In this document: positions 6,532 to 12,580 of the stretch, piece after piece
Numbering within the stretch: the stretch's first letter is position 1
How the letters are laid out: the number at the start of each line of letters is the position of its first letter
From: JBOGDS01 sp050743075
Lineage (GTDB): Bacteria; Actinomycetota; Actinomycetes; Jiangellales; Jiangellaceae
Reading direction: 5' to 3'
Length of the DNA stretch: 12,580 nucleotides
NCBI GenBank assembly: GCA_050743075.1
Contig: JBOGDS010000092.1
Location: forward strand, 1 to 12,580
Translations under genes and position numbers: made by a program
The notes under the pieces: generated by a model
Told to the model about the DNA's origin: nothing
The model's input: only the letters and a program-made list of their open reading frames with translations
Database searches by the model: none

Positions 6532-6578
6532 CTCCGCGGTGGTGGTGGTGGTGGTGGTGGACGGTCCTGCCCGCGGAG
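6532..6578 (-). promoter_or_regulatory. Hairpin covering the sepF Shine-Dalgarno, with a (CCA)n loop
   Basis: On the transcribed strand CTCCGCGG (6578-6571) can pair perfectly with CCGCGGAG (6539-6532), giving eight GC-rich pairs. The loop of 31 bases holds most of a (CCA)7 tract. Four bases of the sepF ribosome binding site GGAGG lie in the right arm, so folding should lower sepF initiation. A regulatory role is inferred from geometry only. Confidence 0.5.
6538..6560. repeat. Trinucleotide repeat (GGT)7 / (CCA)7
   Basis: Seven GGT units plus GG lie uninterrupted on the plus strand, which is CCA in the sepF leader. The tract begins two bases upstream of the sepF ribosome binding site. Simple repeats of this kind can change length by slippage, and the GG tracts on the plus strand could form a two-layer G-quadruplex. 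Confidence 0.95.
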
Positions 6579-6605
6579 ATCATGGGGGTCCCCGCGAGAT
6601 CGACC

Positions 6606-7310
6606 TTAGCCCGCAGGAGGGCGCGTTCCGAGGATTGCGCTACCGACACGCAGGTGTGTCGCGCCGTGGGCGACCGCGGACTCGAGGTCTTCAGTCATCC
6701 CGGCTGAGACCCAGTTTGCGGTGTGATGCCGCGTTCGCACCTCGGCCGCGACGTCGGCCAGCGTGGCGAAGGCCGCGTCCGGATCGCCGCCGAGCGGCGC
6801 AACAGCCATGACGCCGGCCAGGAGCAGTGATGTCGCGGCTGCGACCCGATCGGCGAGCGCCACGGCCTCCGCGGGAGAGGTGCCCGCTCGGTGTGCGCCG
6901 GCAGCCGAGGACTCGTCGAGCGACACCTGGACCAGGCAACGCAGCAACCGGCCGGCCGAGACCGCGCCCCGGTCCAGCGCGTCGACCAGGCGCGGACGGT
7001 CGACCGAGTGCACGACCGTGGCGTAGCGGGCGACGGAGGCCGCCTTGTTCGTCTGCAGCTGGCCGACGAAGTGCCACCGCAGGTCGAGATCCGCGCACTG
7101 CGCGGCCTTCGGCGCCGCCTCCTGGTCGCGGCTCTCGCCGATGTCGCGCACGCCGAGCTCCGCGAGGAGCCGCACGTCGCTGGCCGGGAACGTCTTCGTC
7201 ACGACGACGACGGTGATCTCGCTCGGGTCCCGGCCCGACGCGGCGCAGGCCCGGCGTATGCGCTCGTCGACGCCGGCCAGGCCGGTCGCGAGCTCGTTCA
7301 GCCTGCTCAT
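6606..7310 (-). CDS. yggS: YggS-family PLP homeostasis protein
   Basis: ATG 7310 gives 234 residues and overlaps the pgeF stop as ATGA, so translation is probably coupled; the frame's longer upstream extension runs through pgeF and is not real. The protein is a PLP-binding, alanine-racemase-like TIM barrel without a second domain. It has VVVVTKTFPASDV with the PLP lysine K39, RWHFVGQLQTNK (79-89), and the phosphate-binding end SAGMTEDLESAVAHGATHLRVGSAILG. YggS/PLPBP proteins carry and buffer pyridoxal phosphate and influence amino acid pools; they show no robust enzyme activity. One family motif is altered: IGESRDQEA stands where most members read GEN-x-x-Q-E-A. The ftsZ-pgeF-yggS-sepF order is the standard one. 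Length is normal. Confidence 0.94.
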   Translation of the reverse strand: MSRLNELATGLAGVDERIRRACAASGRDPSEITVVVVTKTFPASDVRLLAELGVRDIGESRDQEAAPKAAQCADLDLRWHFVGQLQTNKAASVARYATVVHSVDRPRLVDALDRGAVSAGRLLRCLVQVSLDESSAAGAHRAGTSPAEAVALADRVAAATSLLLAGVMAVAPLGGDPDAAFATLADVAAEVRTRHHTANWVSAGMTEDLESAVAHGATHLRVGSAILGTRPPAG

Positions 7311-8050
7311 CGGCCGCCGGAGTTCGACGAGTCGTCCGGCAGCCAGACCAGGCCGGCGAACCGGCCGGTCGTGCGATCGCGGCGGTAGGAGTACAGAGAC
7401 CGGTCTTCGCGCGTGCACCCGTCGAGACGGACGACGTCGGCCCCTCCACGACGCAGCTGGGCCTCGACCCCGGCCGCCACGTCGAGCGCCGGTGTGCCGG
7501 TGCGGCTCGTCGCCGCAGCAGCCGGCTCGACACCGGCGACGGCTGCACGCATCGCGGCCGGCACCTCGTAGCAGCGGCCGCACACCGACGGGCCGATCCG
7601 GGCCCGGAGATGCATGGCGCCCAGATGGCCCATCGCGGCGAGCACGGCCGGGATCACGCCGGCGACCAGACCCTTCCGGCCGGCATGTGCCACCCCGATG
7701 ACGCCTGCCTCGGCGTCGGCGAGCAGGACCGGCACGCAGTCCGCGACCAGCACGGCCAGCGCGAGGCCCGGCACCTGCGTCACTGCGGCGTCGACGTCCG
7801 GCGCCGGTCCCGGCCACGGTCCGTCGACAACGGCGACGGCGGCGCCGTGCACCTGGTTCAGGTAGAGAACGTTGCCGACCTCGAGGCCGACCTCGTGCGC
7901 CACCCGCCGGCGGTTCTCCGTGACCGCGGCGTTGTCGTCGCCGACGTGGCCGCCGAGATTGAACTCGGCGAAGGGCTCCGCGCTGACCCCGCCGCTGCGG
8001 CCGGTGAAAGCGAACCTCACTCCGTCGGCGTCCTCGTCGTGCCGCAGCAC
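7307..8050 (-). CDS. pgeF: PgeF/YfiH laccase-domain protein (peptidoglycan editing factor)
   Basis: GTG 8050 gives 247 residues; its first base is the last base of the ftsZ stop (TAGTG), a stop-start overlap typical of coupled genes. The metal ligands of the family are in place: H68 (LNQVHGAAV), C105 (VADCVPVLLAD) and H122 (GVAHAGRKG), with IGPSVCGRCYEV at 153-163. YfiH-type enzymes have been shown to act as purine nucleoside phosphorylases or adenosine deaminases, and the E. coli member stops mis-incorporation into peptidoglycan; older names are laccase or polyphenol oxidase. HAGRKG differs slightly from the usual HAGWRG. The end (DDSSNSGGR) overlaps the yggS start by 4 bp. Adjacent to ftsZ as in most actinomycetes. 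Confidence 0.93.
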   Translation of the reverse strand: MLRHDEDADGVRFAFTGRSGGVSAEPFAEFNLGGHVGDDNAAVTENRRRVAHEVGLEVGNVLYLNQVHGAAVAVVDGPWPGPAPDVDAAVTQVPGLALAVLVADCVPVLLADAEAGVIGVAHAGRKGLVAGVIPAVLAAMGHLGAMHLRARIGPSVCGRCYEVPAAMRAAVAGVEPAAAATSRTGTPALDVAAGVEAQLRRGGADVVRLDGCTREDRSLYSYRRDRTTGRFAGLVWLPDDSSNSGGR

Positions 8051-9246
8051 TACTTGAGGAAGTCGGGCACGTCGAGGTCGTCGTCGGATGCTGGGACGAT
8101 ACGCCGCGGCTCGCGCAGCGGTGCCGCCACCGGCGCGCCGATGCCGCCATCGCCGACGACGGCGTCGACGCGTTCCCCGTCCTCGGACCCGGCGCCACCC
8201 GCGCCCATTCCGGCGTCGTCGACGCGGCCGAACTTCGGCGCGTCACCAGTGTTCGGGATGGTGATCGATCGGCGCAGTGATCCGATCTGGCGCTTGGGTG
8301 TGCCGCCGTCGAAGCCCGCCGCGATGACCGTGACCCGCACCTCGTCGCCGAGGGCGTCGTCGATCACCGCGCCGAAGATGATGTTGGCCTCGTCGTGCGC
8401 CGCCTGGGCGACCAGGTTCGCTGCCTCGTTGATCTCGAACAGACCGAGATCCGAGCCGCCGGACACGGAGAGCAGCACGCCGTGCGCACCCTCGATGCTC
8501 TGCTCCAGGAGCGGACTGGAGATCGCCATCTCGGCAGCGGCGACCGCGCGGTCCTCGCCGCGGGCGGAGCCGATGCCCATCAGCGCCGATCCGGCGTTGC
8601 TCATGACCGACTTGACGTCGGCGAAGTCGAGGTTGATCAGGCCGGGCGTCGTGATGAGGTCGGTGATGCCCTGCACGCCGGAGAGAAGGACCTGGTCGGC
8701 GCTCTTGAACGCGTCGAGCACGCTGACTTGGCGGTCGCTGATGGACAGCAGCCGATCGTTCGGGATGACGATCAGCGTGTCGACCTCTTCGCGCAGCCCT
8801 TCGATTCCGGCGTCGGCCTGGGCGGCGCGCCGCTTGCCCTCGAACATGAACGGGCGGGTCACCACGCCGATGGTCAGCGCGCCGAGCGACCGGGCGATCC
8901 GCGCGACGACGGGCGCGCCGCCGGTACCGGTGCCGCCGCCCTCCCCCGCGGTCACGAAGACCATGTCGGCCCCCTTGAGTACCTCCTCGATCTCCTCCGC
9001 GTGGTCCTCGGACGCCTTGCGTCCCACGTCGGGATTGGCGCCCGCGCCGAGACCGCGGGTCAGGTCGCGGCCGACGTCGAGCTTGACGTCGGCGTCGCTC
9101 ATCAGCAGAGCCTGCGCGTCGGTGTTGATCGCGATGAACTCGACGCCCTTGAGGCCCACCTCGATCATCCGGTTGACGGCGTTGACCCCGCCGCCGCCGA
9201 TACCGACGACCTTGATCACAGCGAGGTAGTTCTGCGGAGCAGTCAC
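8050..9246 (-). CDS. ftsZ: FtsZ, tubulin-like division GTPase
   Basis: GTG 9246 gives 398 residues and makes the protein begin TAPQNYLAVIKVVGIGGGG after the initiator, like other actinobacterial FtsZ; the upstream ATG 9288 adds 14 low-complexity residues with no family match. GAGAGG lies 9 bases upstream of the GTG. GTP-binding parts are GIGGGGVNAVNRM (15-27), the tubulin signature GGGTGTG (103-109) and NDRLL (163-167). The synergy T7 loop NLDFADV (205-211) carries the catalytic Asp207 and Asp210. After a Gly/Ala/Asp linker the protein ends DDDLDVPDFLK, the conserved peptide bound by SepF. FtsZ forms the cytokinetic ring. It is followed without a gap by pgeF and yggS. Its usual upstream neighbour ftsQ is 2.7 kb away here, so the gene must rely on its own promoter region. 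Confidence 0.98.
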   Translation of the reverse strand: MTAPQNYLAVIKVVGIGGGGVNAVNRMIEVGLKGVEFIAINTDAQALLMSDADVKLDVGRDLTRGLGAGANPDVGRKASEDHAEEIEEVLKGADMVFVTAGEGGGTGTGGAPVVARIARSLGALTIGVVTRPFMFEGKRRAAQADAGIEGLREEVDTLIVIPNDRLLSISDRQVSVLDAFKSADQVLLSGVQGITDLITTPGLINLDFADVKSVMSNAGSALMGIGSARGEDRAVAAAEMAISSPLLEQSIEGAHGVLLSVSGGSDLGLFEINEAANLVAQAAHDEANIIFGAVIDDALGDEVRVTVIAAGFDGGTPKRQIGSLRRSITIPNTGDAPKFGRVDDAGMGAGGAGSEDGERVDAVVGDGGIGAPVAAPLREPRRIVPASDDDLDVPDFLK

Positions 9247-9329
9247 GTCGCGTCGCCTCTCGCTCTCGTCCGGTCCCCCGCCCCCCACCTGCCGGCATGG
9301 CGGCCAAGGTCGGGCCTTCGCAGACCCTC

Positions 9330-9363
9330 ACCCTCAAGTTGAGGTTGATAGTTATGTCAACCT
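9330..9363 (-). promoter_or_regulatory. Candidate ftsZ promoter with overlapping inverted repeats
   Basis: On the minus strand a perfect -35 TTGACA lies at 9360-9355. A -10 is not clear: GAGGGT (9335-9330, spacer 19) or TTGAGG (9337-9332, spacer 17). The -35 sits in an inverted repeat, AGGTTGA (9342-9348) with TCAACCT (9357-9363), 8-bp spacer. A second one, CTCAA-G-TTGAG (9333-9343), abuts it. Similar AT-richer TTGACA/CTCAACTTGAGG sequences precede ftsZ in other actinomycetes (recalled, not checked). The leader to GTG 9246 would be about 75 bases. Confidence 0.45.
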
Positions 9364-9478
9364 GAGCGCTTGAGCAGAACGCTAGGCGCGGGTGGTCGAC
9401 GGACGGCGCAGACACGCCGGACGAGCCGTGATCGACATCGTCGCAACCGCCGCCGGGCCAGCGACCACGCCGTAGAGG

Positions 9479-9539
9479 CGCGTTCCAGAATCGCGCACAA
9501 GAGTGCTCCGACCGGTTCGGTTCCCGGAGTTGGAACGCG
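9479..9539 (+). repeat. Hairpin element, copy A
   Basis: The 61-bp element begins cgcgttccag and ends gttggaacgcg. Its 9-bp ends (9479-9487 and 9531-9539) are perfect inverted repeats. The same two ends, in opposite orientation and enclosing a 60-bp element, recur at 11296-11355. The interiors are at most weakly alike. The two copies face each other across the two pseudogenes. Confidence 0.65.
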
Positions 9540-9555
9540 TCACCGTGGCTACGTC

Positions 9556-9616
9556 GAAGCCGCGCCGGCGGGGCGAGCCGCGTTGGCGGGGCGAGCCGCG
9601 TTGGCGGCGCGGCTTC
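9556..9616. repeat. Inverted repeat enclosing two 18-bp direct repeats
   Basis: Eleven-bp arms gaagccgcgcc (9556-9566) and ggcgcggcttc (9606-9616) are exact inverted repeats. Between them two perfect 18-bp direct repeats, ggcggggcgagccgcgtt, lie at 9567-9584 and 9585-9602. There is no T-tract, so it is not a classical terminator. It lies between copy A of the hairpin element and the AbiEi/DUF559-like pseudogene. No coding explanation was found. Confidence 0.85.
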
Positions 9617-9704
9617 GTCCACAAGTCGGCGCGGGTGGCGCCGGCCGTCCACAGGCTGCCAGGCGGGCCTGACTCAGCGGCGCCCGCAGGTCCAACCTGG
9701 CCCG

Positions 9705-10727
9705 GTGCCCGCTCGAGCTACTCGCCTGCCGGCCGACGTCGTGGCATTGCTGAACGCCGGGCGCGGCTTCTTCGTGGTGCGTGAGGCCCGCGCTGCGGGC
9801 GTCAGCGCGGACCGCGTAGTTCGGCTGGTCCGGACGGGACTGCTCGTCCGGACCAGCCAAGGGTGCGTATGCCGCTGCCGCTCAACTCGAACGGAACCGG
9901 GGGGAGGCCCACGCGATCCGCACCCGCGCGTTCCTCACCAGCTGCCGCGAAGACTCGTTCGCAGCCGGCTGGTCAGCGGTGGCATTGCGCAAGCTGCCGG
10001 TATTGCGCCCTCCGCCGGCGCTGCCGGCCGTCGTGAGCGCTGGAGCCGCCGGACAGGGCACGTCGCGGTCCCGGTACGGGAACGTCCGGGTGGTCGACCT
10101 GGCGAACGAGCATTGTGCCCTCCATGGCCGTTGGCCGATCGTCGGCAAGGCCTGGATGGTGGCCGACATCGCACGTACGGCACCACGCGCGGACAGCCTT
10201 GTACTGGCCGATGCCGTGCTTCGTGGCGGGCTCAGCCGCAGGGCACTGCTCCGGGCCGTCCACGAGGTGCGTGGCTGGCCGGGAGTCAGGACGCCGACTG
10301 GGTCGCTGAACACGCCGATGGCGGTGCCGAGACTGCCCTGGAGACGCTCGGCCGGCTCAGCTGCATCGATAGTGGCCTGCCGGTGCCGTTGTCGAACGTG
10401 TGGGTTGGCGACGGCTACCCGCTGTACCGGGTCGACCACCTGTGGCCCTACCACTGGGTAGTCGGCGAAGGCGACGGGGCACTCAAGTACAACGGCCGGC
10501 TCGACGCGGCACACGTCGTCGAAGCCGAGAAGGAGCGCCAATGGGCGCTGCGTGAACTCGGGCTGGACGTCGTCCGCTACGGCTGGGACCTGGCAGCCCG
10601 CCGGCGAGGTGACCTCGCGATGCGGTTCGGTCAGGTCCTGGCCGACAACCCGGCGCGGTCAGAACCGGTGCCGTGGTGGCCGACATCGAACCCGTTCATC
10701 GCTCAGGACGGCGAAGTGCCAGCCTGA
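9705..10727 (+). pseudogene. AbiEi-like HTH plus DUF559-type nuclease-fold gene, two frameshifts
   Basis: From GTG 9705 the frame codes an N-terminal winged-helix segment like AbiEi antitoxins (LPADVVALLNAGRGFFVVREARAAGVSADRVVRLVRTGLLVRTSQG). Near 9868-9871 the sense shifts to another frame (GAYAAAAQLERNRGEAHAIRTRAFL... to ALLRAVHEVRGWPG). Near 10285 it returns to the first frame (QDADWVAEHADGGAETALETLGRL...). The last third is a DUF559/Vsr-like PD-(D/E)xK fold (YRVDHLWPYHWVVGEGDGALKY..., then ELGLDVVRYGWDLA). The two shifts compensate, so one frame is open from end to end, but about 140 central residues would be nonsense. Hence it is probably dead unless the shifts are sequence errors. The family is common in actinomycetes; its function is not established. 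The full size, about 340 residues, is normal for it. Confidence 0.75.
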
Positions 10728-10790
10728 CAGTGATCGCTGGGCAGTTCGCGGATCCGGCCCCGCGCATGAACTGCAGCGACGTTGATGTGC

Positions 10791-11261
10791 TCAGGCGGGC
10801 CTGGATGGCCGCAGCCATCGCAGCTCGTCCAGCGTTACCTTCGCGAACGGACCCAGGTCGATCATCGGCAGGTCCGAGGGTGGGAACCACCCGACGTCGA
10901 TGGTCTCCTTCCCGTCCGGGCGTTGGCTTCCGCCGGTGACACGTGCGTCGTAGACCACCGACAACATAGGCGGCCTGGTCGCCGTTCGGATAACTCACCC
11001 GGAACGTCGGTCGCCGAGGGCGGCGACCAGGCCGGTCAGGTCGACCCGCAGTCCGGTCTCCTCCTCGGTCTCGCGGATTGCGGCGTCCTCTGGACACTCG
11101 TCGACCTCGACGACGCCGCCGACGAGACCTCAGCATCGCGAGTCAGCGTGCCGCACCAGCAGGACTCGATCTTGCTTGTCACGGACCAGGACGGTCACCG
11201 ACGGCAGTAGGTCCCTGCCGATCCGGTCGCGGAGTCGGCCGACATGGTCCGCAAGCGCCAT
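10791..11261 (-). pseudogene. Nudix hydrolase pseudogene
   Basis: From ATG 11261 the minus strand codes MALADHVGRLRDRIGRDLLPSVTVLVRD... VLLVRHADSRC, then an in-frame TGA at 11132-11130 where relatives have Trp. The same frame continues with a complete Nudix box, GGVVEVDECPEDAAIRETEEETGL, fitting GX5EX7REUXEEXGU except for Thr at one hydrophobic site. Frameshifts near 11008 and 10957 move the rest first to PTFRVSYPNGDQAAYV and then to VVYDARVTGGSQRPDGKETIDVGWFPPSDLPMIDLGPF..., ending at TGA 10793-10791. Three independent lesions make real decay more likely than sequence error. The intact protein would be about 155 residues and would hydrolyse a nucleoside diphosphate-linked substrate, unknown here. 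It is convergent with the AbiEi/DUF559-like pseudogene. Confidence 0.85.
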
Positions 11262-11295
11262 TCGCCGAGCCTGCGGGGACAATGCACCGCCATCG

Positions 11296-11355
11296 CGCGT
11301 TCCAACGCCGCGGATGCCGGTCACGCCGGCGAGCCACTCGCGCCGCTGGAACGCG
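11296..11355 (-). repeat. Hairpin element, copy B (inverted relative to copy A)
   Basis: Read on the minus strand, this 60-bp element begins cgcgttccag and ends gttggaacgcg, exactly as copy A does on the plus strand. The 9-bp inverted ends are at 11296-11304 and 11347-11355. It starts 20 bp after the DinB-like stop codon and ends 35 bp before the Nudix relic start, so it could also act as an RNA hairpin at the end of the ftsQ/dinB transcript. Confidence 0.65.
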
Positions 11356-11374
11356 TGAGCCACGACACGGCCGG

Positions 11375-11893
11375 CTACTCCCCCGTTTGGCCGTCTACAA
11401 TCTCGCGGATCAGGTCGAGGTGACCGTTGTGGCGGGCCGTCTCCTCGATCATGTGCACGAGCACCCAGCGCAGGGTGGTGTGCCTGCCGTCCCGGCCGGG
11501 CGCAGCGGCGAGGTCGTCGAGTTGCATCGATGCGGCCACGGCTCGGGAGCGGTCGCACTGCTCGGCGTACGAGGCCAGCAACCCCTCGACGGAGTCGCCC
11601 TCCGCCCGCTCGAAGTCGGCGTCGGGGTTCTCGTCGGTCCACGGCACGAACAGGTCCTGCTCGCCGGCCAGCCGGCTGCGGAACCACCCCTGCTCGACGT
11701 AGTACAGGTGCTTGACGATGCCCGCGGCCGACGTCAGCGACGGCACGAACCGCCGCCACGCGTCGTCCTCGGACAGGCCGGCGACCTTCAGGTGGACGGT
11801 GGCGCGATGGAAGTCGAGGAACTGCTCGAGCATCGGACGCTCGGCGAGGTCGAAGTCGGGATCCGGTCGGGGCGGCAACGTGGGGATGGTCAT
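11375..11893 (-). CDS. DinB/DUF664-family protein
   Basis: ATG 11893 gives 172 residues; the frame is open further upstream but that part overlaps ftsQ and has no family match. The protein is a four-helix DinB-like bundle: LEQFLDFHRATVHLKVAGLSEDDAWRRFVPS, then GIVKHLYYVEQGWF with His62, and a C-terminal helix VLVHMIEETARHNGHLDLIRE with His147, His155 and His158. His62 with His from the last helix would form the metal site of the superfamily. Related proteins include mycothiol-dependent enzymes and many of unknown function; DUF664 members are numerous in actinomycetes and their substrates are mostly unknown. It follows the ftsQ stop by 23 bp with only a weak ribosome binding site, so it probably rides on the ftsQ transcript. 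It is intact, unlike its downstream neighbours. Confidence 0.85.
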   Translation of the reverse strand: MTIPTLPPRPDPDFDLAERPMLEQFLDFHRATVHLKVAGLSEDDAWRRFVPSLTSAAGIVKHLYYVEQGWFRSRLAGEQDLFVPWTDENPDADFERAEGDSVEGLLASYAEQCDRSRAVAASMQLDDLAAAPGRDGRHTTLRWVLVHMIEETARHNGHLDLIREIVDGQTGE

Positions 11894-11916
11894 GCCGTCG
11901 ATGATCGCAGCAGGCT

Positions 11917-12580
11917 TCACCGGCGTACCGCGGGCCGCTCGGGAGCGGACAGGTCGTAGACGTCGGCCACCTGCTGGGCGATCAGCGCGATCAGTACCTG
12001 GGCCTTGCGTTCGACGTCCTGGGCGCCTCCCCACAGCACTGTGGCACCGTCGGCCAGCTCGAGCCGGACGTCTGCCTCACTCTCGGCGGTGACGGTCTCG
12101 ACGAGGTCGCCGACCGCCGGCGGCAGCCCGGTGAGGACCGTTACGCCCGCGGCGCGGACCACCGCGGCGTCCTCGTCGACTGGCGCCGACAGCACCGGCA
12201 GGCCTTCGGGCCGTTCGTCGACCAGCTCGAACAGCACGCCCGAGCCGTCGACGCTCCACCACGAGCCGTCGTCGGGCACGGCGGCCGCGGCAACCCGTGG
12301 CGTCACCGTGACGACCAGGGACCGCGGCCACGACCGCCCGACCGACACATCAGCGATCTCGGCGAGCGCGCCAACCCGCGAACCCACGGCGTCGGTGTCG
12401 ATCCGGACCAGCGGCGTGCCCACCGGGGCGTCGGCCGCCGCGGAGACCTCGTCGGCGAGCGAACCCGTGGCGCCCTCGACCCGCACCGCTTCGAGCGCCA
12501 TCAGGTCGGACCAGCCCACCAGCCAGGCGGCACCGGCCACCGCCGCGGCGACCAGCACCGCGACCCCCGCGCCCAGGACC
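11917..12580 (-). CDS. ftsQ: FtsQ divisome protein, C-terminal 220 residues (runs off the right edge)
   Basis: The frame enters at the right edge within a membrane segment (VLGAGVAVLVAAAVAGAAWLVGW). A POTRA domain follows (ALEAVRVEGATGSLADEVSAAADAPVGTPLVRIDTDAVGSRVGALAEIADVSVGRSWPRSLVVTVTPR), then the FtsQ beta domain (SWWSVDGSGVLFELV...) and a typical end, LWGGAQDVERKAQVLIALIAQQVADVYDLSAPERPAVRR. The GTG at 12558 is internal to the membrane helix and is not the real start; the cytoplasmic N-terminus lies outside the window. FtsQ is a bitopic protein whose extracytoplasmic part recruits FtsB and FtsL to the septum. It normally lies directly upstream of ftsZ. Confidence 0.93.
   Translation of the reverse strand, partial: VLGAGVAVLVAAAVAGAAWLVGWSDLMALEAVRVEGATGSLADEVSAAADAPVGTPLVRIDTDAVGSRVGALAEIADVSVGRSWPRSLVVTVTPRVAAAAVPDDGSWWSVDGSGVLFELVDERPEGLPVLSAPVDEDAAVVRAAGVTVLTGLPPAVGDLVETVTAESEADVRLELADGATVLWGGAQDVERKAQVLIALIAQQVADVYDLSAPERPAVRR

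Noticed and set aside
9271..9293. G-rich run in the ftsZ leader as a possible G-quadruplex
   Set aside because: There are only two long G-runs with short flanking GGs, so a stable quadruplex is not supported by eye; plain GC-richness explains it.
9382..9624. 80-codon minus-strand frame upstream of ftsZ
   Set aside because: It consists largely of translated repeats, with no ribosome binding site and no recognisable motif.
8243..9652. 469-codon minus-strand open frame across ftsZ and its upstream region
   Set aside because: Shadow frame of ftsZ, extremely Arg-rich and without domains; ftsZ itself is intact in another frame.
11262..11374. Upstream open extension of the Nudix frame (VVAHAFQRREWLAGVTGIRGVGTRDGG)
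   Set aside because: It overlaps hairpin copy B, has no start codon context, and Nudix relatives begin at MALADHVGRLRDRIG; too short to call a gene.

Overview
The window is very GC-rich DNA of an actinomycete (Actinomycetota). Gene content and order match the 3' part of an actinobacterial dcw (division and cell wall) cluster. Reading down the minus strand from the right edge: ftsQ, a DinB-like gene, a decayed segment, ftsZ, pgeF (yfiH), yggS, sepF, yggT and divIVA (wag31). Two plus-strand genes break this run: a zur-type zinc regulator between sepF and yggT, and ileS beyond divIVA. I cannot name the genus; the proteins look like those of Streptomyces, Jiangella or Nocardioides-type lineages.

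Layout. (1) 1-272, minus: the start of a TraR/DksA-type zinc-finger gene with a Lys/Ala/Pro tail made of 15-bp tandem repeats. (2) 273-872: a good minus-strand promoter, a frameshifted DUF167 relic, and a well-formed translational T-box riboswitch for ileS. (3) 873-4043, plus: ileS, a type 2 isoleucyl-tRNA synthetase with a GTHH signature instead of the usual HxGH. (4) 4044-4406: no live gene, but relics of a minus-strand hypothetical gene and of a LuxR-type DNA-binding domain. (5) 4407-9246: divIVA, yggT, zur (plus), sepF, yggS, pgeF and ftsZ, all intact. (6) 9247-11374: the ftsZ promoter region, structured repeats, a twice-frameshifted AbiEi/DUF559-like gene and a Nudix pseudogene. The two pseudogenes are bracketed by two inverted copies of a ~60-bp hairpin element. 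(7) 11375-12580, minus: an intact DinB/DUF664-like gene just after ftsQ, then ftsQ running off the edge.

How the genes work together. FtsQ (divisome), FtsZ (ring), SepF (membrane anchor of FtsZ) and DivIVA/Wag31 (polar growth scaffold) form the division and growth module. YggS, PgeF and YggT are its usual companions. The pgeF start overlaps the ftsZ stop, and the yggS start overlaps the pgeF stop, so these three are probably translationally coupled. IleS is controlled separately, by charging of tRNA-Ile through the T-box.

The least ordinary parts are the T-box, the sepF leader (its ribosome binding site lies in a hairpin whose loop holds a trinucleotide repeat), zur inside the cluster, and the bracketed, decayed ~1.8 kb segment between ftsQ and ftsZ. 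I found no clear sign of a wholly new multi-gene system.
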